From Anaeramoeba flamelloides (taxonomy: Eukaryota; Metamonada; Anaeramoebidae), in NCBI GenBank assembly GCA_027625915.1, contig JANTQA010000040.1, positions 1,550,001 to 1,614,000 of the forward strand: a stretch of DNA of 64,000 bases, read 5' to 3'. The translations under genes and the position numbers were made by a program. The notes under the pieces were generated by a model. It saw only the letters and a list, made by a program, of their open reading frames with translations. It did not search any database and was not told the origin of the DNA. This document shows, in pieces, positions 34,866 through 46,851 of the stretch. Positions within the stretch are counted from its first letter, which is position 1; every line of letters starts with the position of its first letter.

Positions 34866-35405
34866 ACGCTTGTGACTGAAACAAAATTTTTATGATTAAT
34901 TCAAATTTTTAAAACATTTTAATCACTAGGTTTTCTGAAATATTTAAAAAAAAAATCCAATATATAAAACAACTGAGATAACTTAACTACCTTAAATCCA
35001 CGTAACCTAAAAACACACTTATGAATTGAAAAGTTTTGACAATATATTTATTTCTATCAACTTATATGAACCCTATTTTCATTTTTCAAATTGTTATTTT
35101 TTTTTTTGACAAGCCAAAATGTTTACCTTATAAAGATGTTTTCAAATTATTATTCTTTTCTAGATATAATTAAATAATTAATTGAAAAAAATATTAGGTA
35201 TTGTTTTCCTATTTTCTATGAGTTTATATATATAATCGATTATAATTTGTGATCTTTCGTTTATTTTTTTTTAAACTTTTATATTTTTTATTATTGTTTA
35301 TGTGAATTAAGATTCATAAATGAAAAAAATAACCAAAAATTGAAAAAAAAAAGATATTTAACAGGAATTTTAATTCATTTAAAAATCAAATTCCAGTTCT
35401 ATATA

Positions 35406-36109
35406 AACTATTTTTCAGTCAAAGGGGCCCAGTTTTATTGGTATAATATACGTGTTTAAAGAGTTTGACTGAATATTAGAAGAAAAATTTTATTTCGGAA
35501 ATTTTCAAAATTGAAATCATTTTTTCACATTTTTATACATTTTTGTATTTTTTTTTTCGATTTTTTTTTTTAAAACGTCATTCATTTGCAAAAAAATTTT
35601 TATTGCAAGATCAATAGTCACTTGGTAAAAACGTGTTATTCTAATGTCATTGAAACTATGTACAGATTGTTGAGAAATCTATTGATTTCGGCTGCAATTC
35701 AATTCGATCTTTGATCTTGATATTTGTTTAATAAATGTGAAAAATTTTCACTTCATTTTCATTTCCTTTTTCAAATAGAGACCACAAATACCAACAAACT
35801 TTGTTTGGGGGTTTAATTTCTAAAAGAAAAGTATGGAAAATGAAGTGAAAAATGTTTCATATTGATTATTCAAATACAAGTAGAAGTTCAAAACGAACAT
35901 CCTTGTTTTTCTCAATAGAGCCCTAAGAATTTGAGTTTTTCGATTTTTTAAGAAAATCTATTGATTAATTAGTTTTCTTTCAGACATGTATCAACATTTC
36001 TTTGAGGTGTATTATTCTGTTTATTTCTTATTTGTTCTTCAAAGGTCAATTATATAAAATAATGGATATTTGAAAAAAAATGTTGGGCCCCTTTGACTGA
36101 AACAGAGTT
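35406..36109 (+). mobile_element. 0.7-kb MITE, copy B
   Basis: The left end AACTATTTTTCAGTCAAAGG continues GGCCC; the right end, reverse-complemented, is AACTCTGTTTCAGTCAAAGG continuing GGCCC. Both are flanked by TA. This is the better-preserved of two near-full copies, the other (21902-22602) being inverted. Terminal repeats are about 26 bp. Total 704 bp, with no transposase: a non-autonomous TA-inserting element. Confidence 0.8.
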
Positions 36110-37571
36110 TATAATTCCATATTATTTAATTATTTCATTTAAAACTTCAATTTATATTGGTGTAAAGTGTATTGTAACCAATTTCCACTAATCAAAAATC
36201 AACACCTAAAATTTTCATCAGAAAAATTCAAAGTATTTCACGACACTATAGTGATCAAAATAATGCATACACAAAGACTATTATCCGTGTTTCAAAATAT
36301 TATCAGTGCTTTTTTTTCTTCTTGTTCCAAGGCAACATACAATCTACTATCAAATATTATACCGAAGTTCAAATCAATTTTGATAGTAAAGGTCTGGTTA
36401 TTTGTGGTAAAATTTAAATTATTCATACAAATAGTTGAAAAATTTCATAATATTCTCAATTGTTTTAAATTTTTTGTTTTTTTGAAGAAAATTTTCTTCA
36501 AAATTTACTCTATTTTTTGAGATAAATTTTTTTTTTTGATCCTTAATTTTTAGAATTTCTTTTCTAAATAAATGAACTTTAAGAAACCACCACCATATTT
36601 TTTAGGGTTTATTATCAGAATCTTTGATTGGTTAACGTATAGGTCTTCTATAACAAAAAAACACGCTTTTTATTTTGAAACAGACATTATATTTTTTTTG
36701 CGCGCTTTATTTTGACTACAGTAGTTGGAAAAATAAAATTGAAAAAAAAAAAACAAGTTAGACAAATATATTACTTTTATTAACCCTACACACTTGTTAA
36801 TAAGGTTTAATTACAGTATAAAGAACACTAAAATGCTTAATAATCCTGATAAATTGTATTTATTATTCTTGGAAGTCATAGGAATCTAAAAATTTCACTT
36901 GAGAAAAAAAATCTATTTTGGGGTAAAAATTTGTTTAAATGTGACAATGTATTTCGCTTCAATTCAAAGTTGAGATATTTATTGAATATATATCAACTAA
37001 TAGTTTTGAAAATGCAGTATTCATCTTATAAAAATGAAATTTGAAAAAATAATATCTGACAATAAATATTTATTGTCCTGTGTTTTTCCTTTGATTCAAA
37101 AGAATCGAAAGTTATTCATATGATTTTTACTTGATTCCTTATAACCCTAGAAAAACTACCAAAACTGTCCTTATTTTTCTTGGTTTTAAAGATACATAAA
37201 ATCTTTGTATTTTACTCTATTCTTCTTAATATCTGGAAAACTCAATGAAGCTTTCAATTTTTTTTTTTTTTAATTTTTGAAATAAATAGAAAATATTTCA
37301 AATTTTTTACTCTTAAATTAAAAAAAAATATTAAAAGAACCTTGAAAATTGGGTTTTCCAACTTAAATTATAAAATATTTTTAAAAATGAAATTTTTGAT
37401 CCAAGATCTTTTGTTAACCAATAATGCTTATATAAATCAAGTTATTAAAAATTGAAAAATTATCAAATATTTAATTTTTTTTATAAAAATTTTTCTATAA
37501 TGGTGAAGACGTAGAGTTTTGTAACCTTCATATCGAGACAAATACTTAAGGGTTATGATTCTAGATGGTAC

Positions 37572-37583
37572 GGGGGGGGGGGG
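37572..37583 (+). repeat. Poly-G tract (G12)
   Basis: Twelve consecutive G after GGTAC in otherwise AT-rich DNA. Confidence 0.95.
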
Positions 37584-38771
37584 TATACAAAGTACTTGAA
37601 AGTGTTCTATGATCAAATTAAATATTTACACACTGATAATTTCTTTTACCTAAAACTGATGAATTTTCCTTTTTAGATAATTTCAATAATTTTTCATCGT
37701 TTGTAGATCAAATAAAAATTAGATTTTAAGATTAAGTAATTTCTATTTCAATTCAATAATCACAATACAATTACTTGGACTGATCCAAATCTCTTTTTAC
37801 CACTACTTTTACCTTTTTGTAAGGTTGAAAAATTTGAAATTTAGTCACTCAAAATTCCTAAAATTATTTTTTTCTTTTTGATCGCAAACTTTGAAATAAG
37901 TAATTATTTTATCCAATTTCTTCAGTAAGAAAATATCTTTTGAAGAAGTAAATATAAACCAACATATTAGATCAACAGTATCGAAGGTTGAAAGATAGTC
38001 CTTAAATTTGCCTTTATATCTAAAAGAAAAAATGATATTAATGAGTAATTTCTGAAATTTCTCATGGTTTCTGAGTCTTTAATCCTTTTAGTTACAACTC
38101 CTACAGATTTCAAAAAGTCAGACAAAAGAACAGAATTTTTTTTAATATAAAATTTTTCTAGTCTGGTTTATTCTGTTTTTAAAGATCAAAAGTAAAATCT
38201 CTGAACTGATTTAAAAATAGTTTTCTCCTCCAAAGTTCGAATAATGAACCATGGAAAATTTCATTTTGATGTTAATTATTTTCAAAAACATGACAAACGA
38301 ACTTTCCCAAAGTATCTTCTGAAGAATTGGTAAATTAGAGTAGATCCAATTGTGTTACTTAATAAAAAACAATTTGTTATTCATTGTTTTGGATTTGTTC
38401 CTAAAATATTTTGTTAATAAGAAGATAACTTTTTCAAAAAAAATAAAAATCAAATGTCAGACTCATTTCCCGTTTACTGAGTCCAAAGCTATTCATAAAA
38501 CTGGAACTTGAAAATATCCAATCCCAACTATTATTTCACATTAATGAAATAATTGATTCTCCAAACTCTTTTCAAAATTAGGCCACTTTAATAGAACACC
38601 AAACTCCAACGAAACACAATTCGAAAACGAACTATTTCATATTACTGGAAAAACTTACAAATTTCTTTTTCCATTTTTTAAAATACTTTTCCCGCTTTAC
38701 TTTCTTTTTTTAAGAAAAAAAAAAATTACAACTGGAAATTTTCTTTTTTCGACTCTTTTAAACAAATTTTT

Positions 38772-40609
38772 ATGTCGCAAAACGATCCTCAAACGAACAC
38801 TCTCAAACAACTTCAAAATTCACTTTTTGAAAAAGAAACAAGTCCCATTGAAGACAACCAAACAAATGATAATGGCCAAACCCATGTTATTAATAATAAC
38901 AAAAGTTTTGTTGAGAAAAATTTCAATAAAAAGAAAACACGAAAAAACAATAAAAAAGAAAAAGAACAAGAACAAAGTAGAGGTGAAAGAATTGGTACAA
39001 GTCAAAGAAAGTCAAATTTTCCAACTCACCAAACAAAACAATTTTCAAATCAAAATGTCAAGAATAAAACACAATCCTCTCAGATTTATTCAAAAATTTT
39101 CAACCAAAACGAACATTCAATTTTAAGAGGGCTAGGAGCAAAATCTGTCTTTAGAAAAACTCAAAATCTACAAGAGAATAACAATGATGAAGAGGAAGAC
39201 AATAACGATAATCAAAAAAAAAAAAACGAGAAACAAAACAATAACAACACAAGCAATAATAATAATCATCAAACTCCAAAAACAAACTTAATACATAAAC
39301 ACCAAAAACGGCCACCACTCAAGAGATCAAAAAGTACACCACAACAAACCAAAAAGAATTCCAATACACAAAATAATTCTGAGATTAAACAAAATCAAAT
39401 CTCTAAAGGTAATTCTGAAACCAAAAAACAGAGTCTAAATCTCAATGGCACCAATTTAAAAGTATCAAATCTAAACAAAACTTTTTTTGATCAACAACAA
39501 ACCAAAGAAACAGAAAAAAAAAATAATAATTTAAATTTTGCTCAACCTGTACAAATAGAAATAAGTAATAAAAATCTACATCAAAAAATAAGTAATAAAA
39601 ATCCACAACAAGGAGGAGGAAAAATTAGAATTAGAGGAACAGGGGTTGTAAGAGGAAGAGGAATTGTGAGGGGGAGAGGTATAGCAAGGGGAAGGGGAAG
39701 GGGAAGGGGTGTATGGAGAGGAAGGGGAAGAGGAACAGTACGATCCCAGAATTTCCCAAAAAGTAAACCAACTCCAAGAAAGCCTACAAATTGGCCAACA
39801 AAAGTTCAGCAACCTAAAACAAAATTCCCATCACCAAATAAATCAGCACCCAATCAAACAATTCCAAAAACAACGCAAACAACACCAAAGAAAACAACAC
39901 AAAACTTTCCACAAAAAAAAACAACCCCAATAAAAACAACCCCAATCAAGACACCTCCAACCAAAATATCTCCTACAAAATATCCCAAACCAAAATCAAC
40001 ATACAAAAATAAAACACCAAATAAATATGCAAAAAATCAAAACACATTATCACAAACAATGAAAAAAACACCAGAAAAACAAAATACACATAATATTATG
40101 AATCAAACAATCCAAACAACAACACCAAATAAATTCTCACAAAACAAATCACCCTCTTATAAATTCCCACAAAAATCTACCTACAAAAATACAAAAGTCA
40201 CGCCAAAAACAAATAGCAAACAAAATCCAAATAATATAAATGCGACACCACCCAAAGCACTATTAAAAACAACAAAACCTACTATTACACCAAAAAAACA
40301 AGAACCAATCATCAACCAAAACCAAAATGAAAATGAAAATTTAAATAATCAAAACAATCCACCGCAAACTAACATTATTAAAAATGAGGATAAAGAAACT
40401 GAAAAAAAAAGAAAAGGAAATCAAAATGATAATAAAAATAACATTGAGCACGATAATAGTAATAATGAAAATAATAATTTTAAAAAAATTCAAATTAATC
40501 AACCAGAAAAAATAGAAACAGAAGAAAGAAAAGAAACAACAGAAAAAATAGAAACAACAGAAAAAATAGAAAAAAAAGAAAAAAAAGAAAGAAAAGAAAC
40601 AAAAGAAAA

Positions 40610-40644
<35 letters not shown>

Positions 40645-40908
40645 CAAAAGAAATAAAAGAGACATCAGAAACAAAAGATTTATTTAATAATAAATCACAA
40701 AATTTAAATGAAAATTTAAAATTAAATATTAATTCGAATTTATCATTTGATTTAAATTTAGAAAATGAAATAACAAACATCATTAATAATGAGGAATCAA
40801 AAAAAACAATTTTTAATAAAAACGAAGAAAATATGGACAATAGCAAAAATAAATTTTCAAAATCGCAAAATAATAAAAAACAGGGAAAAAAAAAAGAACA
40901 AGAAAAAG

Positions 40909-40942
<34 letters not shown>

Positions 40943-43900
40943 AAAAGAAAAAGAAAAAGAAAAAGGAAAAGAAATAAGAAAAGAAAAAGAAAAACAAAAA
41001 GTTAGGAAAAACATAACTAAACAAACCAAACCAATAGAAACTGCAAATATTAAACAAAATAAAAAAAATAATCTTTTTGGAAACATGGAATCAAATGATC
41101 TTTTTTTACCCTATTTTAATTCTGATAAAACCAATACTAACGAAGAAAATAAAAGTAATCAAAACCAAAATGGTTTTCAAAATAAAAAAATAATACAATC
41201 ATCAAATAAAAAGAAAAAGAAAAAAAGGAAAAACAGAAAAAAAAAAAATCAAAAAAAAAAAGATAATAATAATGATTCAAATGATATATTTAATTTTTAT
41301 GGATCCAAAAAAGATGATTTTAATTCCTTACTTCAGAGTAGTAATAATACTGATATGAATGTTTTTAAAGATAATAACCCAATAGATTTTAAAAGTACTA
41401 ACAAAAACAATACAAATATTTTTGGTGATTTAGAAAATAAACCACCAAAAGAAGACAAGTATAATTGGGAAACTTCAAACAGTAATAGTTTGTTTGAAAC
41501 TACAAAAAAAAATAAAAGAATAAACCAGAATAAGAAGAAAAAAAAGGAAAATAATAAAGAAGATAACAATAATAATAGATATAATTTGGAAACAAGTTCC
41601 AAAACAAAGGATTCATTTGATAATTTACAACAAATCTTGCAAGGATCTAAAAATGATGATATATTTGATATATTAAAAAACGAACAAGAAAATAATATAA
41701 ATAAAAATTTATTTGAATCTAAAAAAAAAAACACCATCGGAAATGAAAATGAAAATGAAATTGAAAGTACTAAAAAATTTACTAGTTATAATTTTAATGC
41801 AAATTTTGAATTAACTGAAAAATCAACAAGTATTTTTGATTCTGATTCAAATCAAGAAGAAGGTTCCGACACCAGTTCTAATCACGAATCCGATCCCGAT
41901 CCCAATTTCAATTTCAATTCCAATTCCAATTCCAATTCCAATTCTAATTCTGATTCCAATTCCAATTCCAATTCAATTTTCGAAATTGGTTCAACATCAA
42001 ATCATGATTTCAATTTTCGAAAAAAGAATAATAAAAATAATTCTCCATTTAAAGAACATAATTACGATCGACCAAATAAAGAAAATATTAATAAAGAAAA
42101 TAATTTAAAATTTTTATTTTATGATGATGAGAATGATAATTATAATAAAATAAAGGATAACGATAATGAAAACGAAAATTTTAATTTAAGTGAACAAATT
42201 TTTGAAAGTTTAAATTTTGATTTTTTCGGTAAAATTGAGGATGAGAATATTGATATTGAAAAGGAATTTTTCCAAGTCGAAGAAAATGTATTTAAAGGAA
42301 AAAACGAACCAAAATGGTTTTCGGAAGAAAAACCAAACGAAGAATCTAATTTAGATGAAATATTAAATAATGTCAACTATACTTTCAATGATGATAAAAA
42401 CAACAACAGCAGCAACAATAATAATAATGATAATGATAATGATAACGATAATTGGTTAAACGGGAATGATGATCCATTTAATAATTATAATAATAAAAAT
42501 AAAAAAATGGATAAATCCCAGAAACAAAGCAATGAAATGGATAAAAGTGGAATTGTTAACAATCAAAAAGATAAAAAAGAAAAACCAAAAAACAAACCCA
42601 AAAAAAAAAGAGATCGAAAAATCAGAAAGAAAGAAAAAGAAAAATCAAAAACAACAAATAAGAACAAACAAAAGTATTATTGTGGAACCGTTTTTTTACC
42701 AATAGATTTGGAAGATAAAATACCAACCAGTAATTTAAAAAATTTCCGAATCCCAAAAAATATTCCAAAATCAGTAAAATCAATTACCACAAAATTATTG
42801 AAATACACAAAGAAATTAAGAAATTCATTAGAATCAAGGAAATTAAGAATTAAAAAGCATAATAACTCTCTTCAAAAAATCCTTGAATCATCAAAAAATG
42901 AATTAAAATATTTGAAAGAATGGAAAATTCGAAAGGAAATTTATAAAAAAATGCCAAAAACTTATATATTATCAAGAAAATCCAAATTAATTTATTGAAA
43001 ACAATTGAAGAAAAAATTTACTTTTTCCTCAGTAGCCGAATTAATACCATTTATGAAATATTAAAATTAAACAATGAAAGGAAATTAAAATATATCGATT
43101 TATCGAAATTATGCTTATCAGAGCCCAAGTTATTAAAAAAATCAAAAGATATCAACAAAAAGTTAAATTTATTACGAAGGGTGAACAAATTGATTGTAAT
43201 TCGAAAGAAAATGTTTTTGAAGCACAAATCGGAAATATCCAAAAAAAGATCAAAATCAGACAAAGATAAAATTTTAAATAACATTTTAAACTATAAAACA
43301 AAAATTAAAGGGCAAGACATCGAATACCATGATTATGACGATAATAACCAATCACGGTTTGACTCGGTGATCTTGGATACCAGAAACGACGAGGGTAACA
43401 GGATACAGAAATTGATACAAATTGTCAAGCAAAACGGCGATATCGACCCTCAGGAAATCGTTGCCTTTATCAAATCAATTTCCAATCATTTAATCACAAG
43501 TTGTAATTTGAAAATTAACCAAACAGATCCAATATATATTTACACAGCGAGAGCAATATTTCCCAAAATTAATAACTTTTGCTGCCTCAATATAAATTCA
43601 ATGCAAATTAAAGATCTCAATAGCCAATTTAATTCAAAAAAAAAATTATTTTTGCATTATACTCCCCAGGACTTTGGTGTTTTACCAAAATATTGCAGAG
43701 CAAAGAATAAGGAAAATAGTGATAGTGATAGTGATAATAATCAGGCACCTTTTCAAAATTCGATAAAAACTTTGGATTTCCTAGGCTTGCATACCATACC
43801 CACAGACATGCTTTGGGAAGTTGCACGCGCAATCAGTTTATTGCATAAGGAGGCTTTATACAATCAAATTTCATTTAAGGGGAAAAACATAAAAGATGGT

Positions 43901-44188
43901 TTACAAAATGCAGAAATGCTTGGTGCCGATGATGTAAATGTTTTTATTATTTTATTATCCCTTTTGTTTTTCATAATTTGATTATTTTATTTTTTATTTT
44001 TTTTATACATAATGCTTTTTTTTTTTCTATTTTTATTCGAATTTTTCTGTAGATATTTCCAATAATGGTTTATGTAGTTGCACAAGCAGAAATTTCAGAT
44101 ATATATTCATGTGTTCATTTTATGAGGTCATTTTCTACAGAAAGAGAAAGCAAAAGTGAATTGGGTTATTCCTTAACTACATTCTCAG
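38772..44188 (+). CDS. Giant disordered protein with C-terminal VPS9 (Rab5-type GEF) domain
   Basis: VPS9 domains exchange GDP for GTP on Rab5-family GTPases at endosomes. About 1,300 residues of disorder come first: Gln/Asn/Lys-rich, an Arg-Gly segment (39612-39740, VVRGRGIVRGRG), a Thr/Pro/Lys segment, EKEKE and poly-Lys runs, Asn-Ser runs, and short hydrophobic motifs (NLFGN, DIFNF, NIFGDL, DIFDIL). A helical region (KLRNSLESRKLRIKK) follows. The first frame stops at 42996-42998, and the protein continues in another frame from about 42995 (KTIEEKIYFFLSS), as if one T were missing. After an intron (43934-44052) the domain reads IPTDMLWEVARAISLLHKEA, MLGADDIFPIMVYVVAQAE and ELGYSLTTF. The D-x3-P and Y-x2-T catalytic pattern of Rabex-5 is kept. 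The final domain helices should lie on a further exon I cannot place firmly. Confidence 0.8.
39612..39740 (+). repeat. RG-rich coding repeat in the VPS9 protein
   Basis: Some 40 codons alternate Arg and Gly (KIRIRGTGVVRGRG, then RGRGIARGRGRGRGVWRGRG), encoded by a purine-rich tract unlike the surrounding AT-rich coding sequence. Such RG/RGG segments typically bind RNA or are arginine-methylated; that role here is inference. Confidence 0.85.
43934..44052 (+). other. Intron 1 of the VPS9 gene (119 bp)
   Basis: The donor GTAAATG follows GCCGATGAT and the acceptor TTTTTCTGTAG precedes ATATTTCCA. Joining gives GADDIFPIMVYV, which restores the VPS9 core exactly; without splicing the frame stops at 43979-43981. 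Confidence 0.85.
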
Positions 44189-44202
44189 GTAAATATTTAT
44201 TT

Positions 44203-44236
<34 letters not shown>

Positions 44237-44604
44237 GTATTTTTATACAAAATTATTTTATACTATTTTTGAAAAGAAGAAACAACATAACATGGCTTCT
44301 AAATTATTTATTTCTTCAAATATTTAATTAATATAAGCGTTAATTCAATTTTTTTTCAAAACCCAAACCATTAGTAATTATCACAACATTATACTATAAT
44401 TCAATCTGGAAAAATTTTTGATTCCTAATTCATGTTATTTAAATTAGAACTTTTTTTTTTCACTTGGCTAATCAATAATACGAATTATAAATCACTAATC
44501 AGATAAACCATGGAATTTTTTATTTTCATGACTTTTTTAATTTATTTAATGAGATCTTATCAAATAGATGATAAAAAAAATTGTTAAATTATTTAGAATT
44601 CATA

Positions 44605-45009
44605 CAGTCTTTCCAAAACTACTGTGAAAATCTTTCAATATCAAATTTTGATCTTGATATAGATTTTTAAAAAGTTCAATCTGAGAATAAGAAAGCTTAC
44701 ATTGAAAAAAAATAATTCCTAAATGAGCTAATATTCAAGAATTTTTTCTGATTTTCAAAAAATAAATTTTCAGAACACAAAATGACTCTAAACATCGAAA
44801 ATTCATAGAGAAACGACATAAAATTTATTCTTAAAAAAATGACTTTATTTTTTTGATCGTATCAGAAGATTATTTTTCTATATAAACTCATTTCTGGAAA
44901 TTTTTTTTTCAATATGAGCCTTATTATTCTCAGATTCCTAGATTTAAAAATCTATCTCAAGATCAAAATTTGATATTGAATAAAATTCACGGTATTCTTG
45001 GAACAGCTG
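44605..45009. mobile_element. 405-bp foldback MITE inside the VPS9 intron
   Basis: The left arm CAGTCTTTCCAAAACTACTG continues through ATCAAATTTTGATCTTGA. The right arm, reverse-complemented, is CAGCTGTTCCAAGAATACCG and continues through the same ATCAAATTTTGATCTTGA. The arms are about 75 bases, flanked by TA on both sides (44603-44604, 45010-45011). This is a separate family from the others in the window. Confidence 0.75.
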
Positions 45010-45294
45010 TAAGTACTGATTTATTTAAAAAAGAATTAGCACCTTTTAATCACTTGCTTCATTAAGAATTAGTATAATTAACCTTACAAACATGATCAAT
45101 TAAATTGCTTCTTTAAATGAAGTCAAAAAAAATTGTCAAATTATTTGGAATTTAGGCATATGATAATTTATGTAAACATTTGTATATCCTCGGCATTTGT
45201 GGACTTTTGCACAGTGTTCATTTGGCTTGTGGAACATTCAACCTAAAATTTGATTTCCATCAAGAATCATTTATTTCCCTAATAAAAAACTTTT

Positions 45295-45625
45295 TTTATA
45301 ACATGTTATATGTGTGATATATACATGTTTTAAAGGATGAAAGTGTTTTACAATTTGAAATACAAATTATATATAATAACTATAACACCTTTTAAAACAT
45401 GTTTTTAAAAATACTCAAATTTTAAAACATTTTTTTATTGTTTTAAAATGCGTTTTAAAGATTTGTAACATGCCTTATACATGTTATATATCTTAAAACG
45501 TGTTACAAGATATGTTATAAATTTACTTAATCAAAAAAAAAACATTTGAAGAACATGTTTTAAAATTGTTATAAAATAAAACATGTTTTTAAAGCAAAAA
45601 AATAAATTTTATAAAACATGTTCAG
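45295..45625. repeat. Cluster of AACATGTT palindromes
   Basis: Five exact AACATGTT octamers (45300, 45396, 45552, 45580, 45615) and two TACATGTT (45323, 45478) lie within 330 bp, most inside wider AAAACATGTTTT contexts, with ATGCGTTTTAAAG and AACGTGTT variants between. Function is unknown. Confidence 0.7.
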
Positions 45626-45764
45626 TAAAGTTCTATAAGTATTATAAGTATGTTGTAAAATTCTAAATACAATAATAAAATGAAATTCTTTGTATACAAA
45701 TTATTAGAGAAGATTAAAAAAGAAAAATGAAATTCTTCTTAGTTTATATTTATTTTTTTTGTAG

Positions 45765-45892
45765 GGAAAAAAAAAGACGGAAAGAAAGTAAGTAAGAATG
45801 AGTTTATGGCTTCAGGTGAATATCATATTTATTCGAATGGTAATGTATATTTATTGATAAATATTTTTTGGGTCTTGAAACGTTGTTATTAA
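45765..45892 (+). CDS. Candidate last exon of the VPS9 gene, weak
   Basis: Following the acceptor at 45753-45764, the phase-1 continuation reads GKKKDGKKVSKNEFMASGEY, then HIYSNGNVYLLINIFWVL and a stop. It is open for 42 codons, but it lacks the helix with an AxxFI pattern expected to close a VPS9 domain, so either further splicing occurs (a GTGAAT donor lies at 45815) or this exon is wrong. Confidence 0.2.
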
Positions 45893-46851
45893 ATTGATTC
45901 GCCCACTTTTGAATTCTAAGGAAATTAAGGTAATGAGTTTTCAGTTTACTGTGATTTCTGTGATTCTGTTCAGTTTTTTGTTTAAATGGTTAAAATCCTA
46001 TTTGCTTTATATGTGGAAGAAGAAAAAGAAATAAAGAGAAGAATAATTTTAAAATAAATAGGTATAAAAATATATTTAAAATTAATCAAGTTATATAATT
46101 TATTTTACATTTTTTCATTTAATTTTTAACTGTAAAATCAGGAAATAAAAATTTTGATTATTTTCTCAAATTTTAATAAATATGTTAGTTTTAATCATAT
46201 AATGTTCAGGAAACAAAAATAACTACCTGATAATTAATCATAATTTTCCCAAGTAATAAAACTTTCACATAAATAGTTTAAAAATCCAGGGATTATAAAT
46301 GTTTTTTCAAAAGTTTAAATTTTGATTTTTTATACTTTTTATCTTTTTAAAATTTACCTTTTTAAGTTTTTGGGTTCATTAGGCTCCTTGGGTTCCTTAG
46401 GCCTCCTCTTTTTGTTTGTAAGTGTTTGTTGTAGAAGGTAAAAGTCAGAAAAATCAATAGAAAAATTGATTGACTTGTTCATTACTAGATCATTAACAAA
46501 CTAATTGTATATGATCAGATCTTAAACGAATTGAACTGGACTTATGTAACTGAAGAGAAATGAAACAAACGAAAGTGAACCTAATTGAACTTTCCTTATT
46601 ATCTGTTGAGTTGCCACATGTACTGAGTATTTGTTTTTGGGTCGGTAGTTTGTATTATGGTATTTTATGAAAACAAGATTTGAGAAACTTGTAAAATAAA
46701 ATAAAAAAAAATCAATAATAAAAAAAGAAACTAAATTTTCAAAAAACAATTCAAAAAAACTTGGCACTTTATAGATTCAACCAATATTAAATTTCTTAAA
46801 TTAAAACCTAACAAAATAAAATATTTCATTTGATCTGAAGTTGTTCAAATA

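Larger units (their letters stand above)
29565..38771. other. Long noncoding interval with MITEs
   Basis: Apart from a doubtful frame at 30108-30465, no gene is supported. Repeats at 33885-34460, 34480-34865 and 35406-36109 are described separately. A solo GTGGG-family end lies near 32422, a (TA)n run at 33350-33364 and a G12 tract at 37572. A 117-codon frame at 36167 has no recognisable motif. The last 300 bases before 38772 are pyrimidine-rich and probably the promoter and 5' UTR of the VPS9 gene. Confidence 0.55.
44189..45764 (+). other. Candidate intron 2 of the VPS9 gene (1,576 bp)
   Basis: A good donor (CAG then GTAAATATT) follows the SLTTFS codons. Reading on would translate a TA repeat. 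The first acceptor I can place in phase is TTTTTTTTGTAG at 45753-45764. The interval contains a 405-bp foldback MITE and an AACATGTT cluster. The donor is strong; the acceptor is weak because the following residues do not look like the end of a VPS9 domain. Confidence 0.4.

Noticed and set aside
36167-36520. 117-codon plus-strand frame
   Set aside because: No ATG-backed start context, composition like the surrounding AT-rich DNA and no recognisable domain. A short minus-strand frame over the same stretch (ends KIDLNFGIIFDSRLYVALEQ) is also too short to call.
40499-41086. 195-codon minus-strand frame rich in Phe and Ser opposite the VPS9 gene
   Set aside because: It is the reverse reading of the Lys/Glu-rich repeats of the plus-strand gene (GAAATAAAA units give FISFISFIS), with no independent motif.
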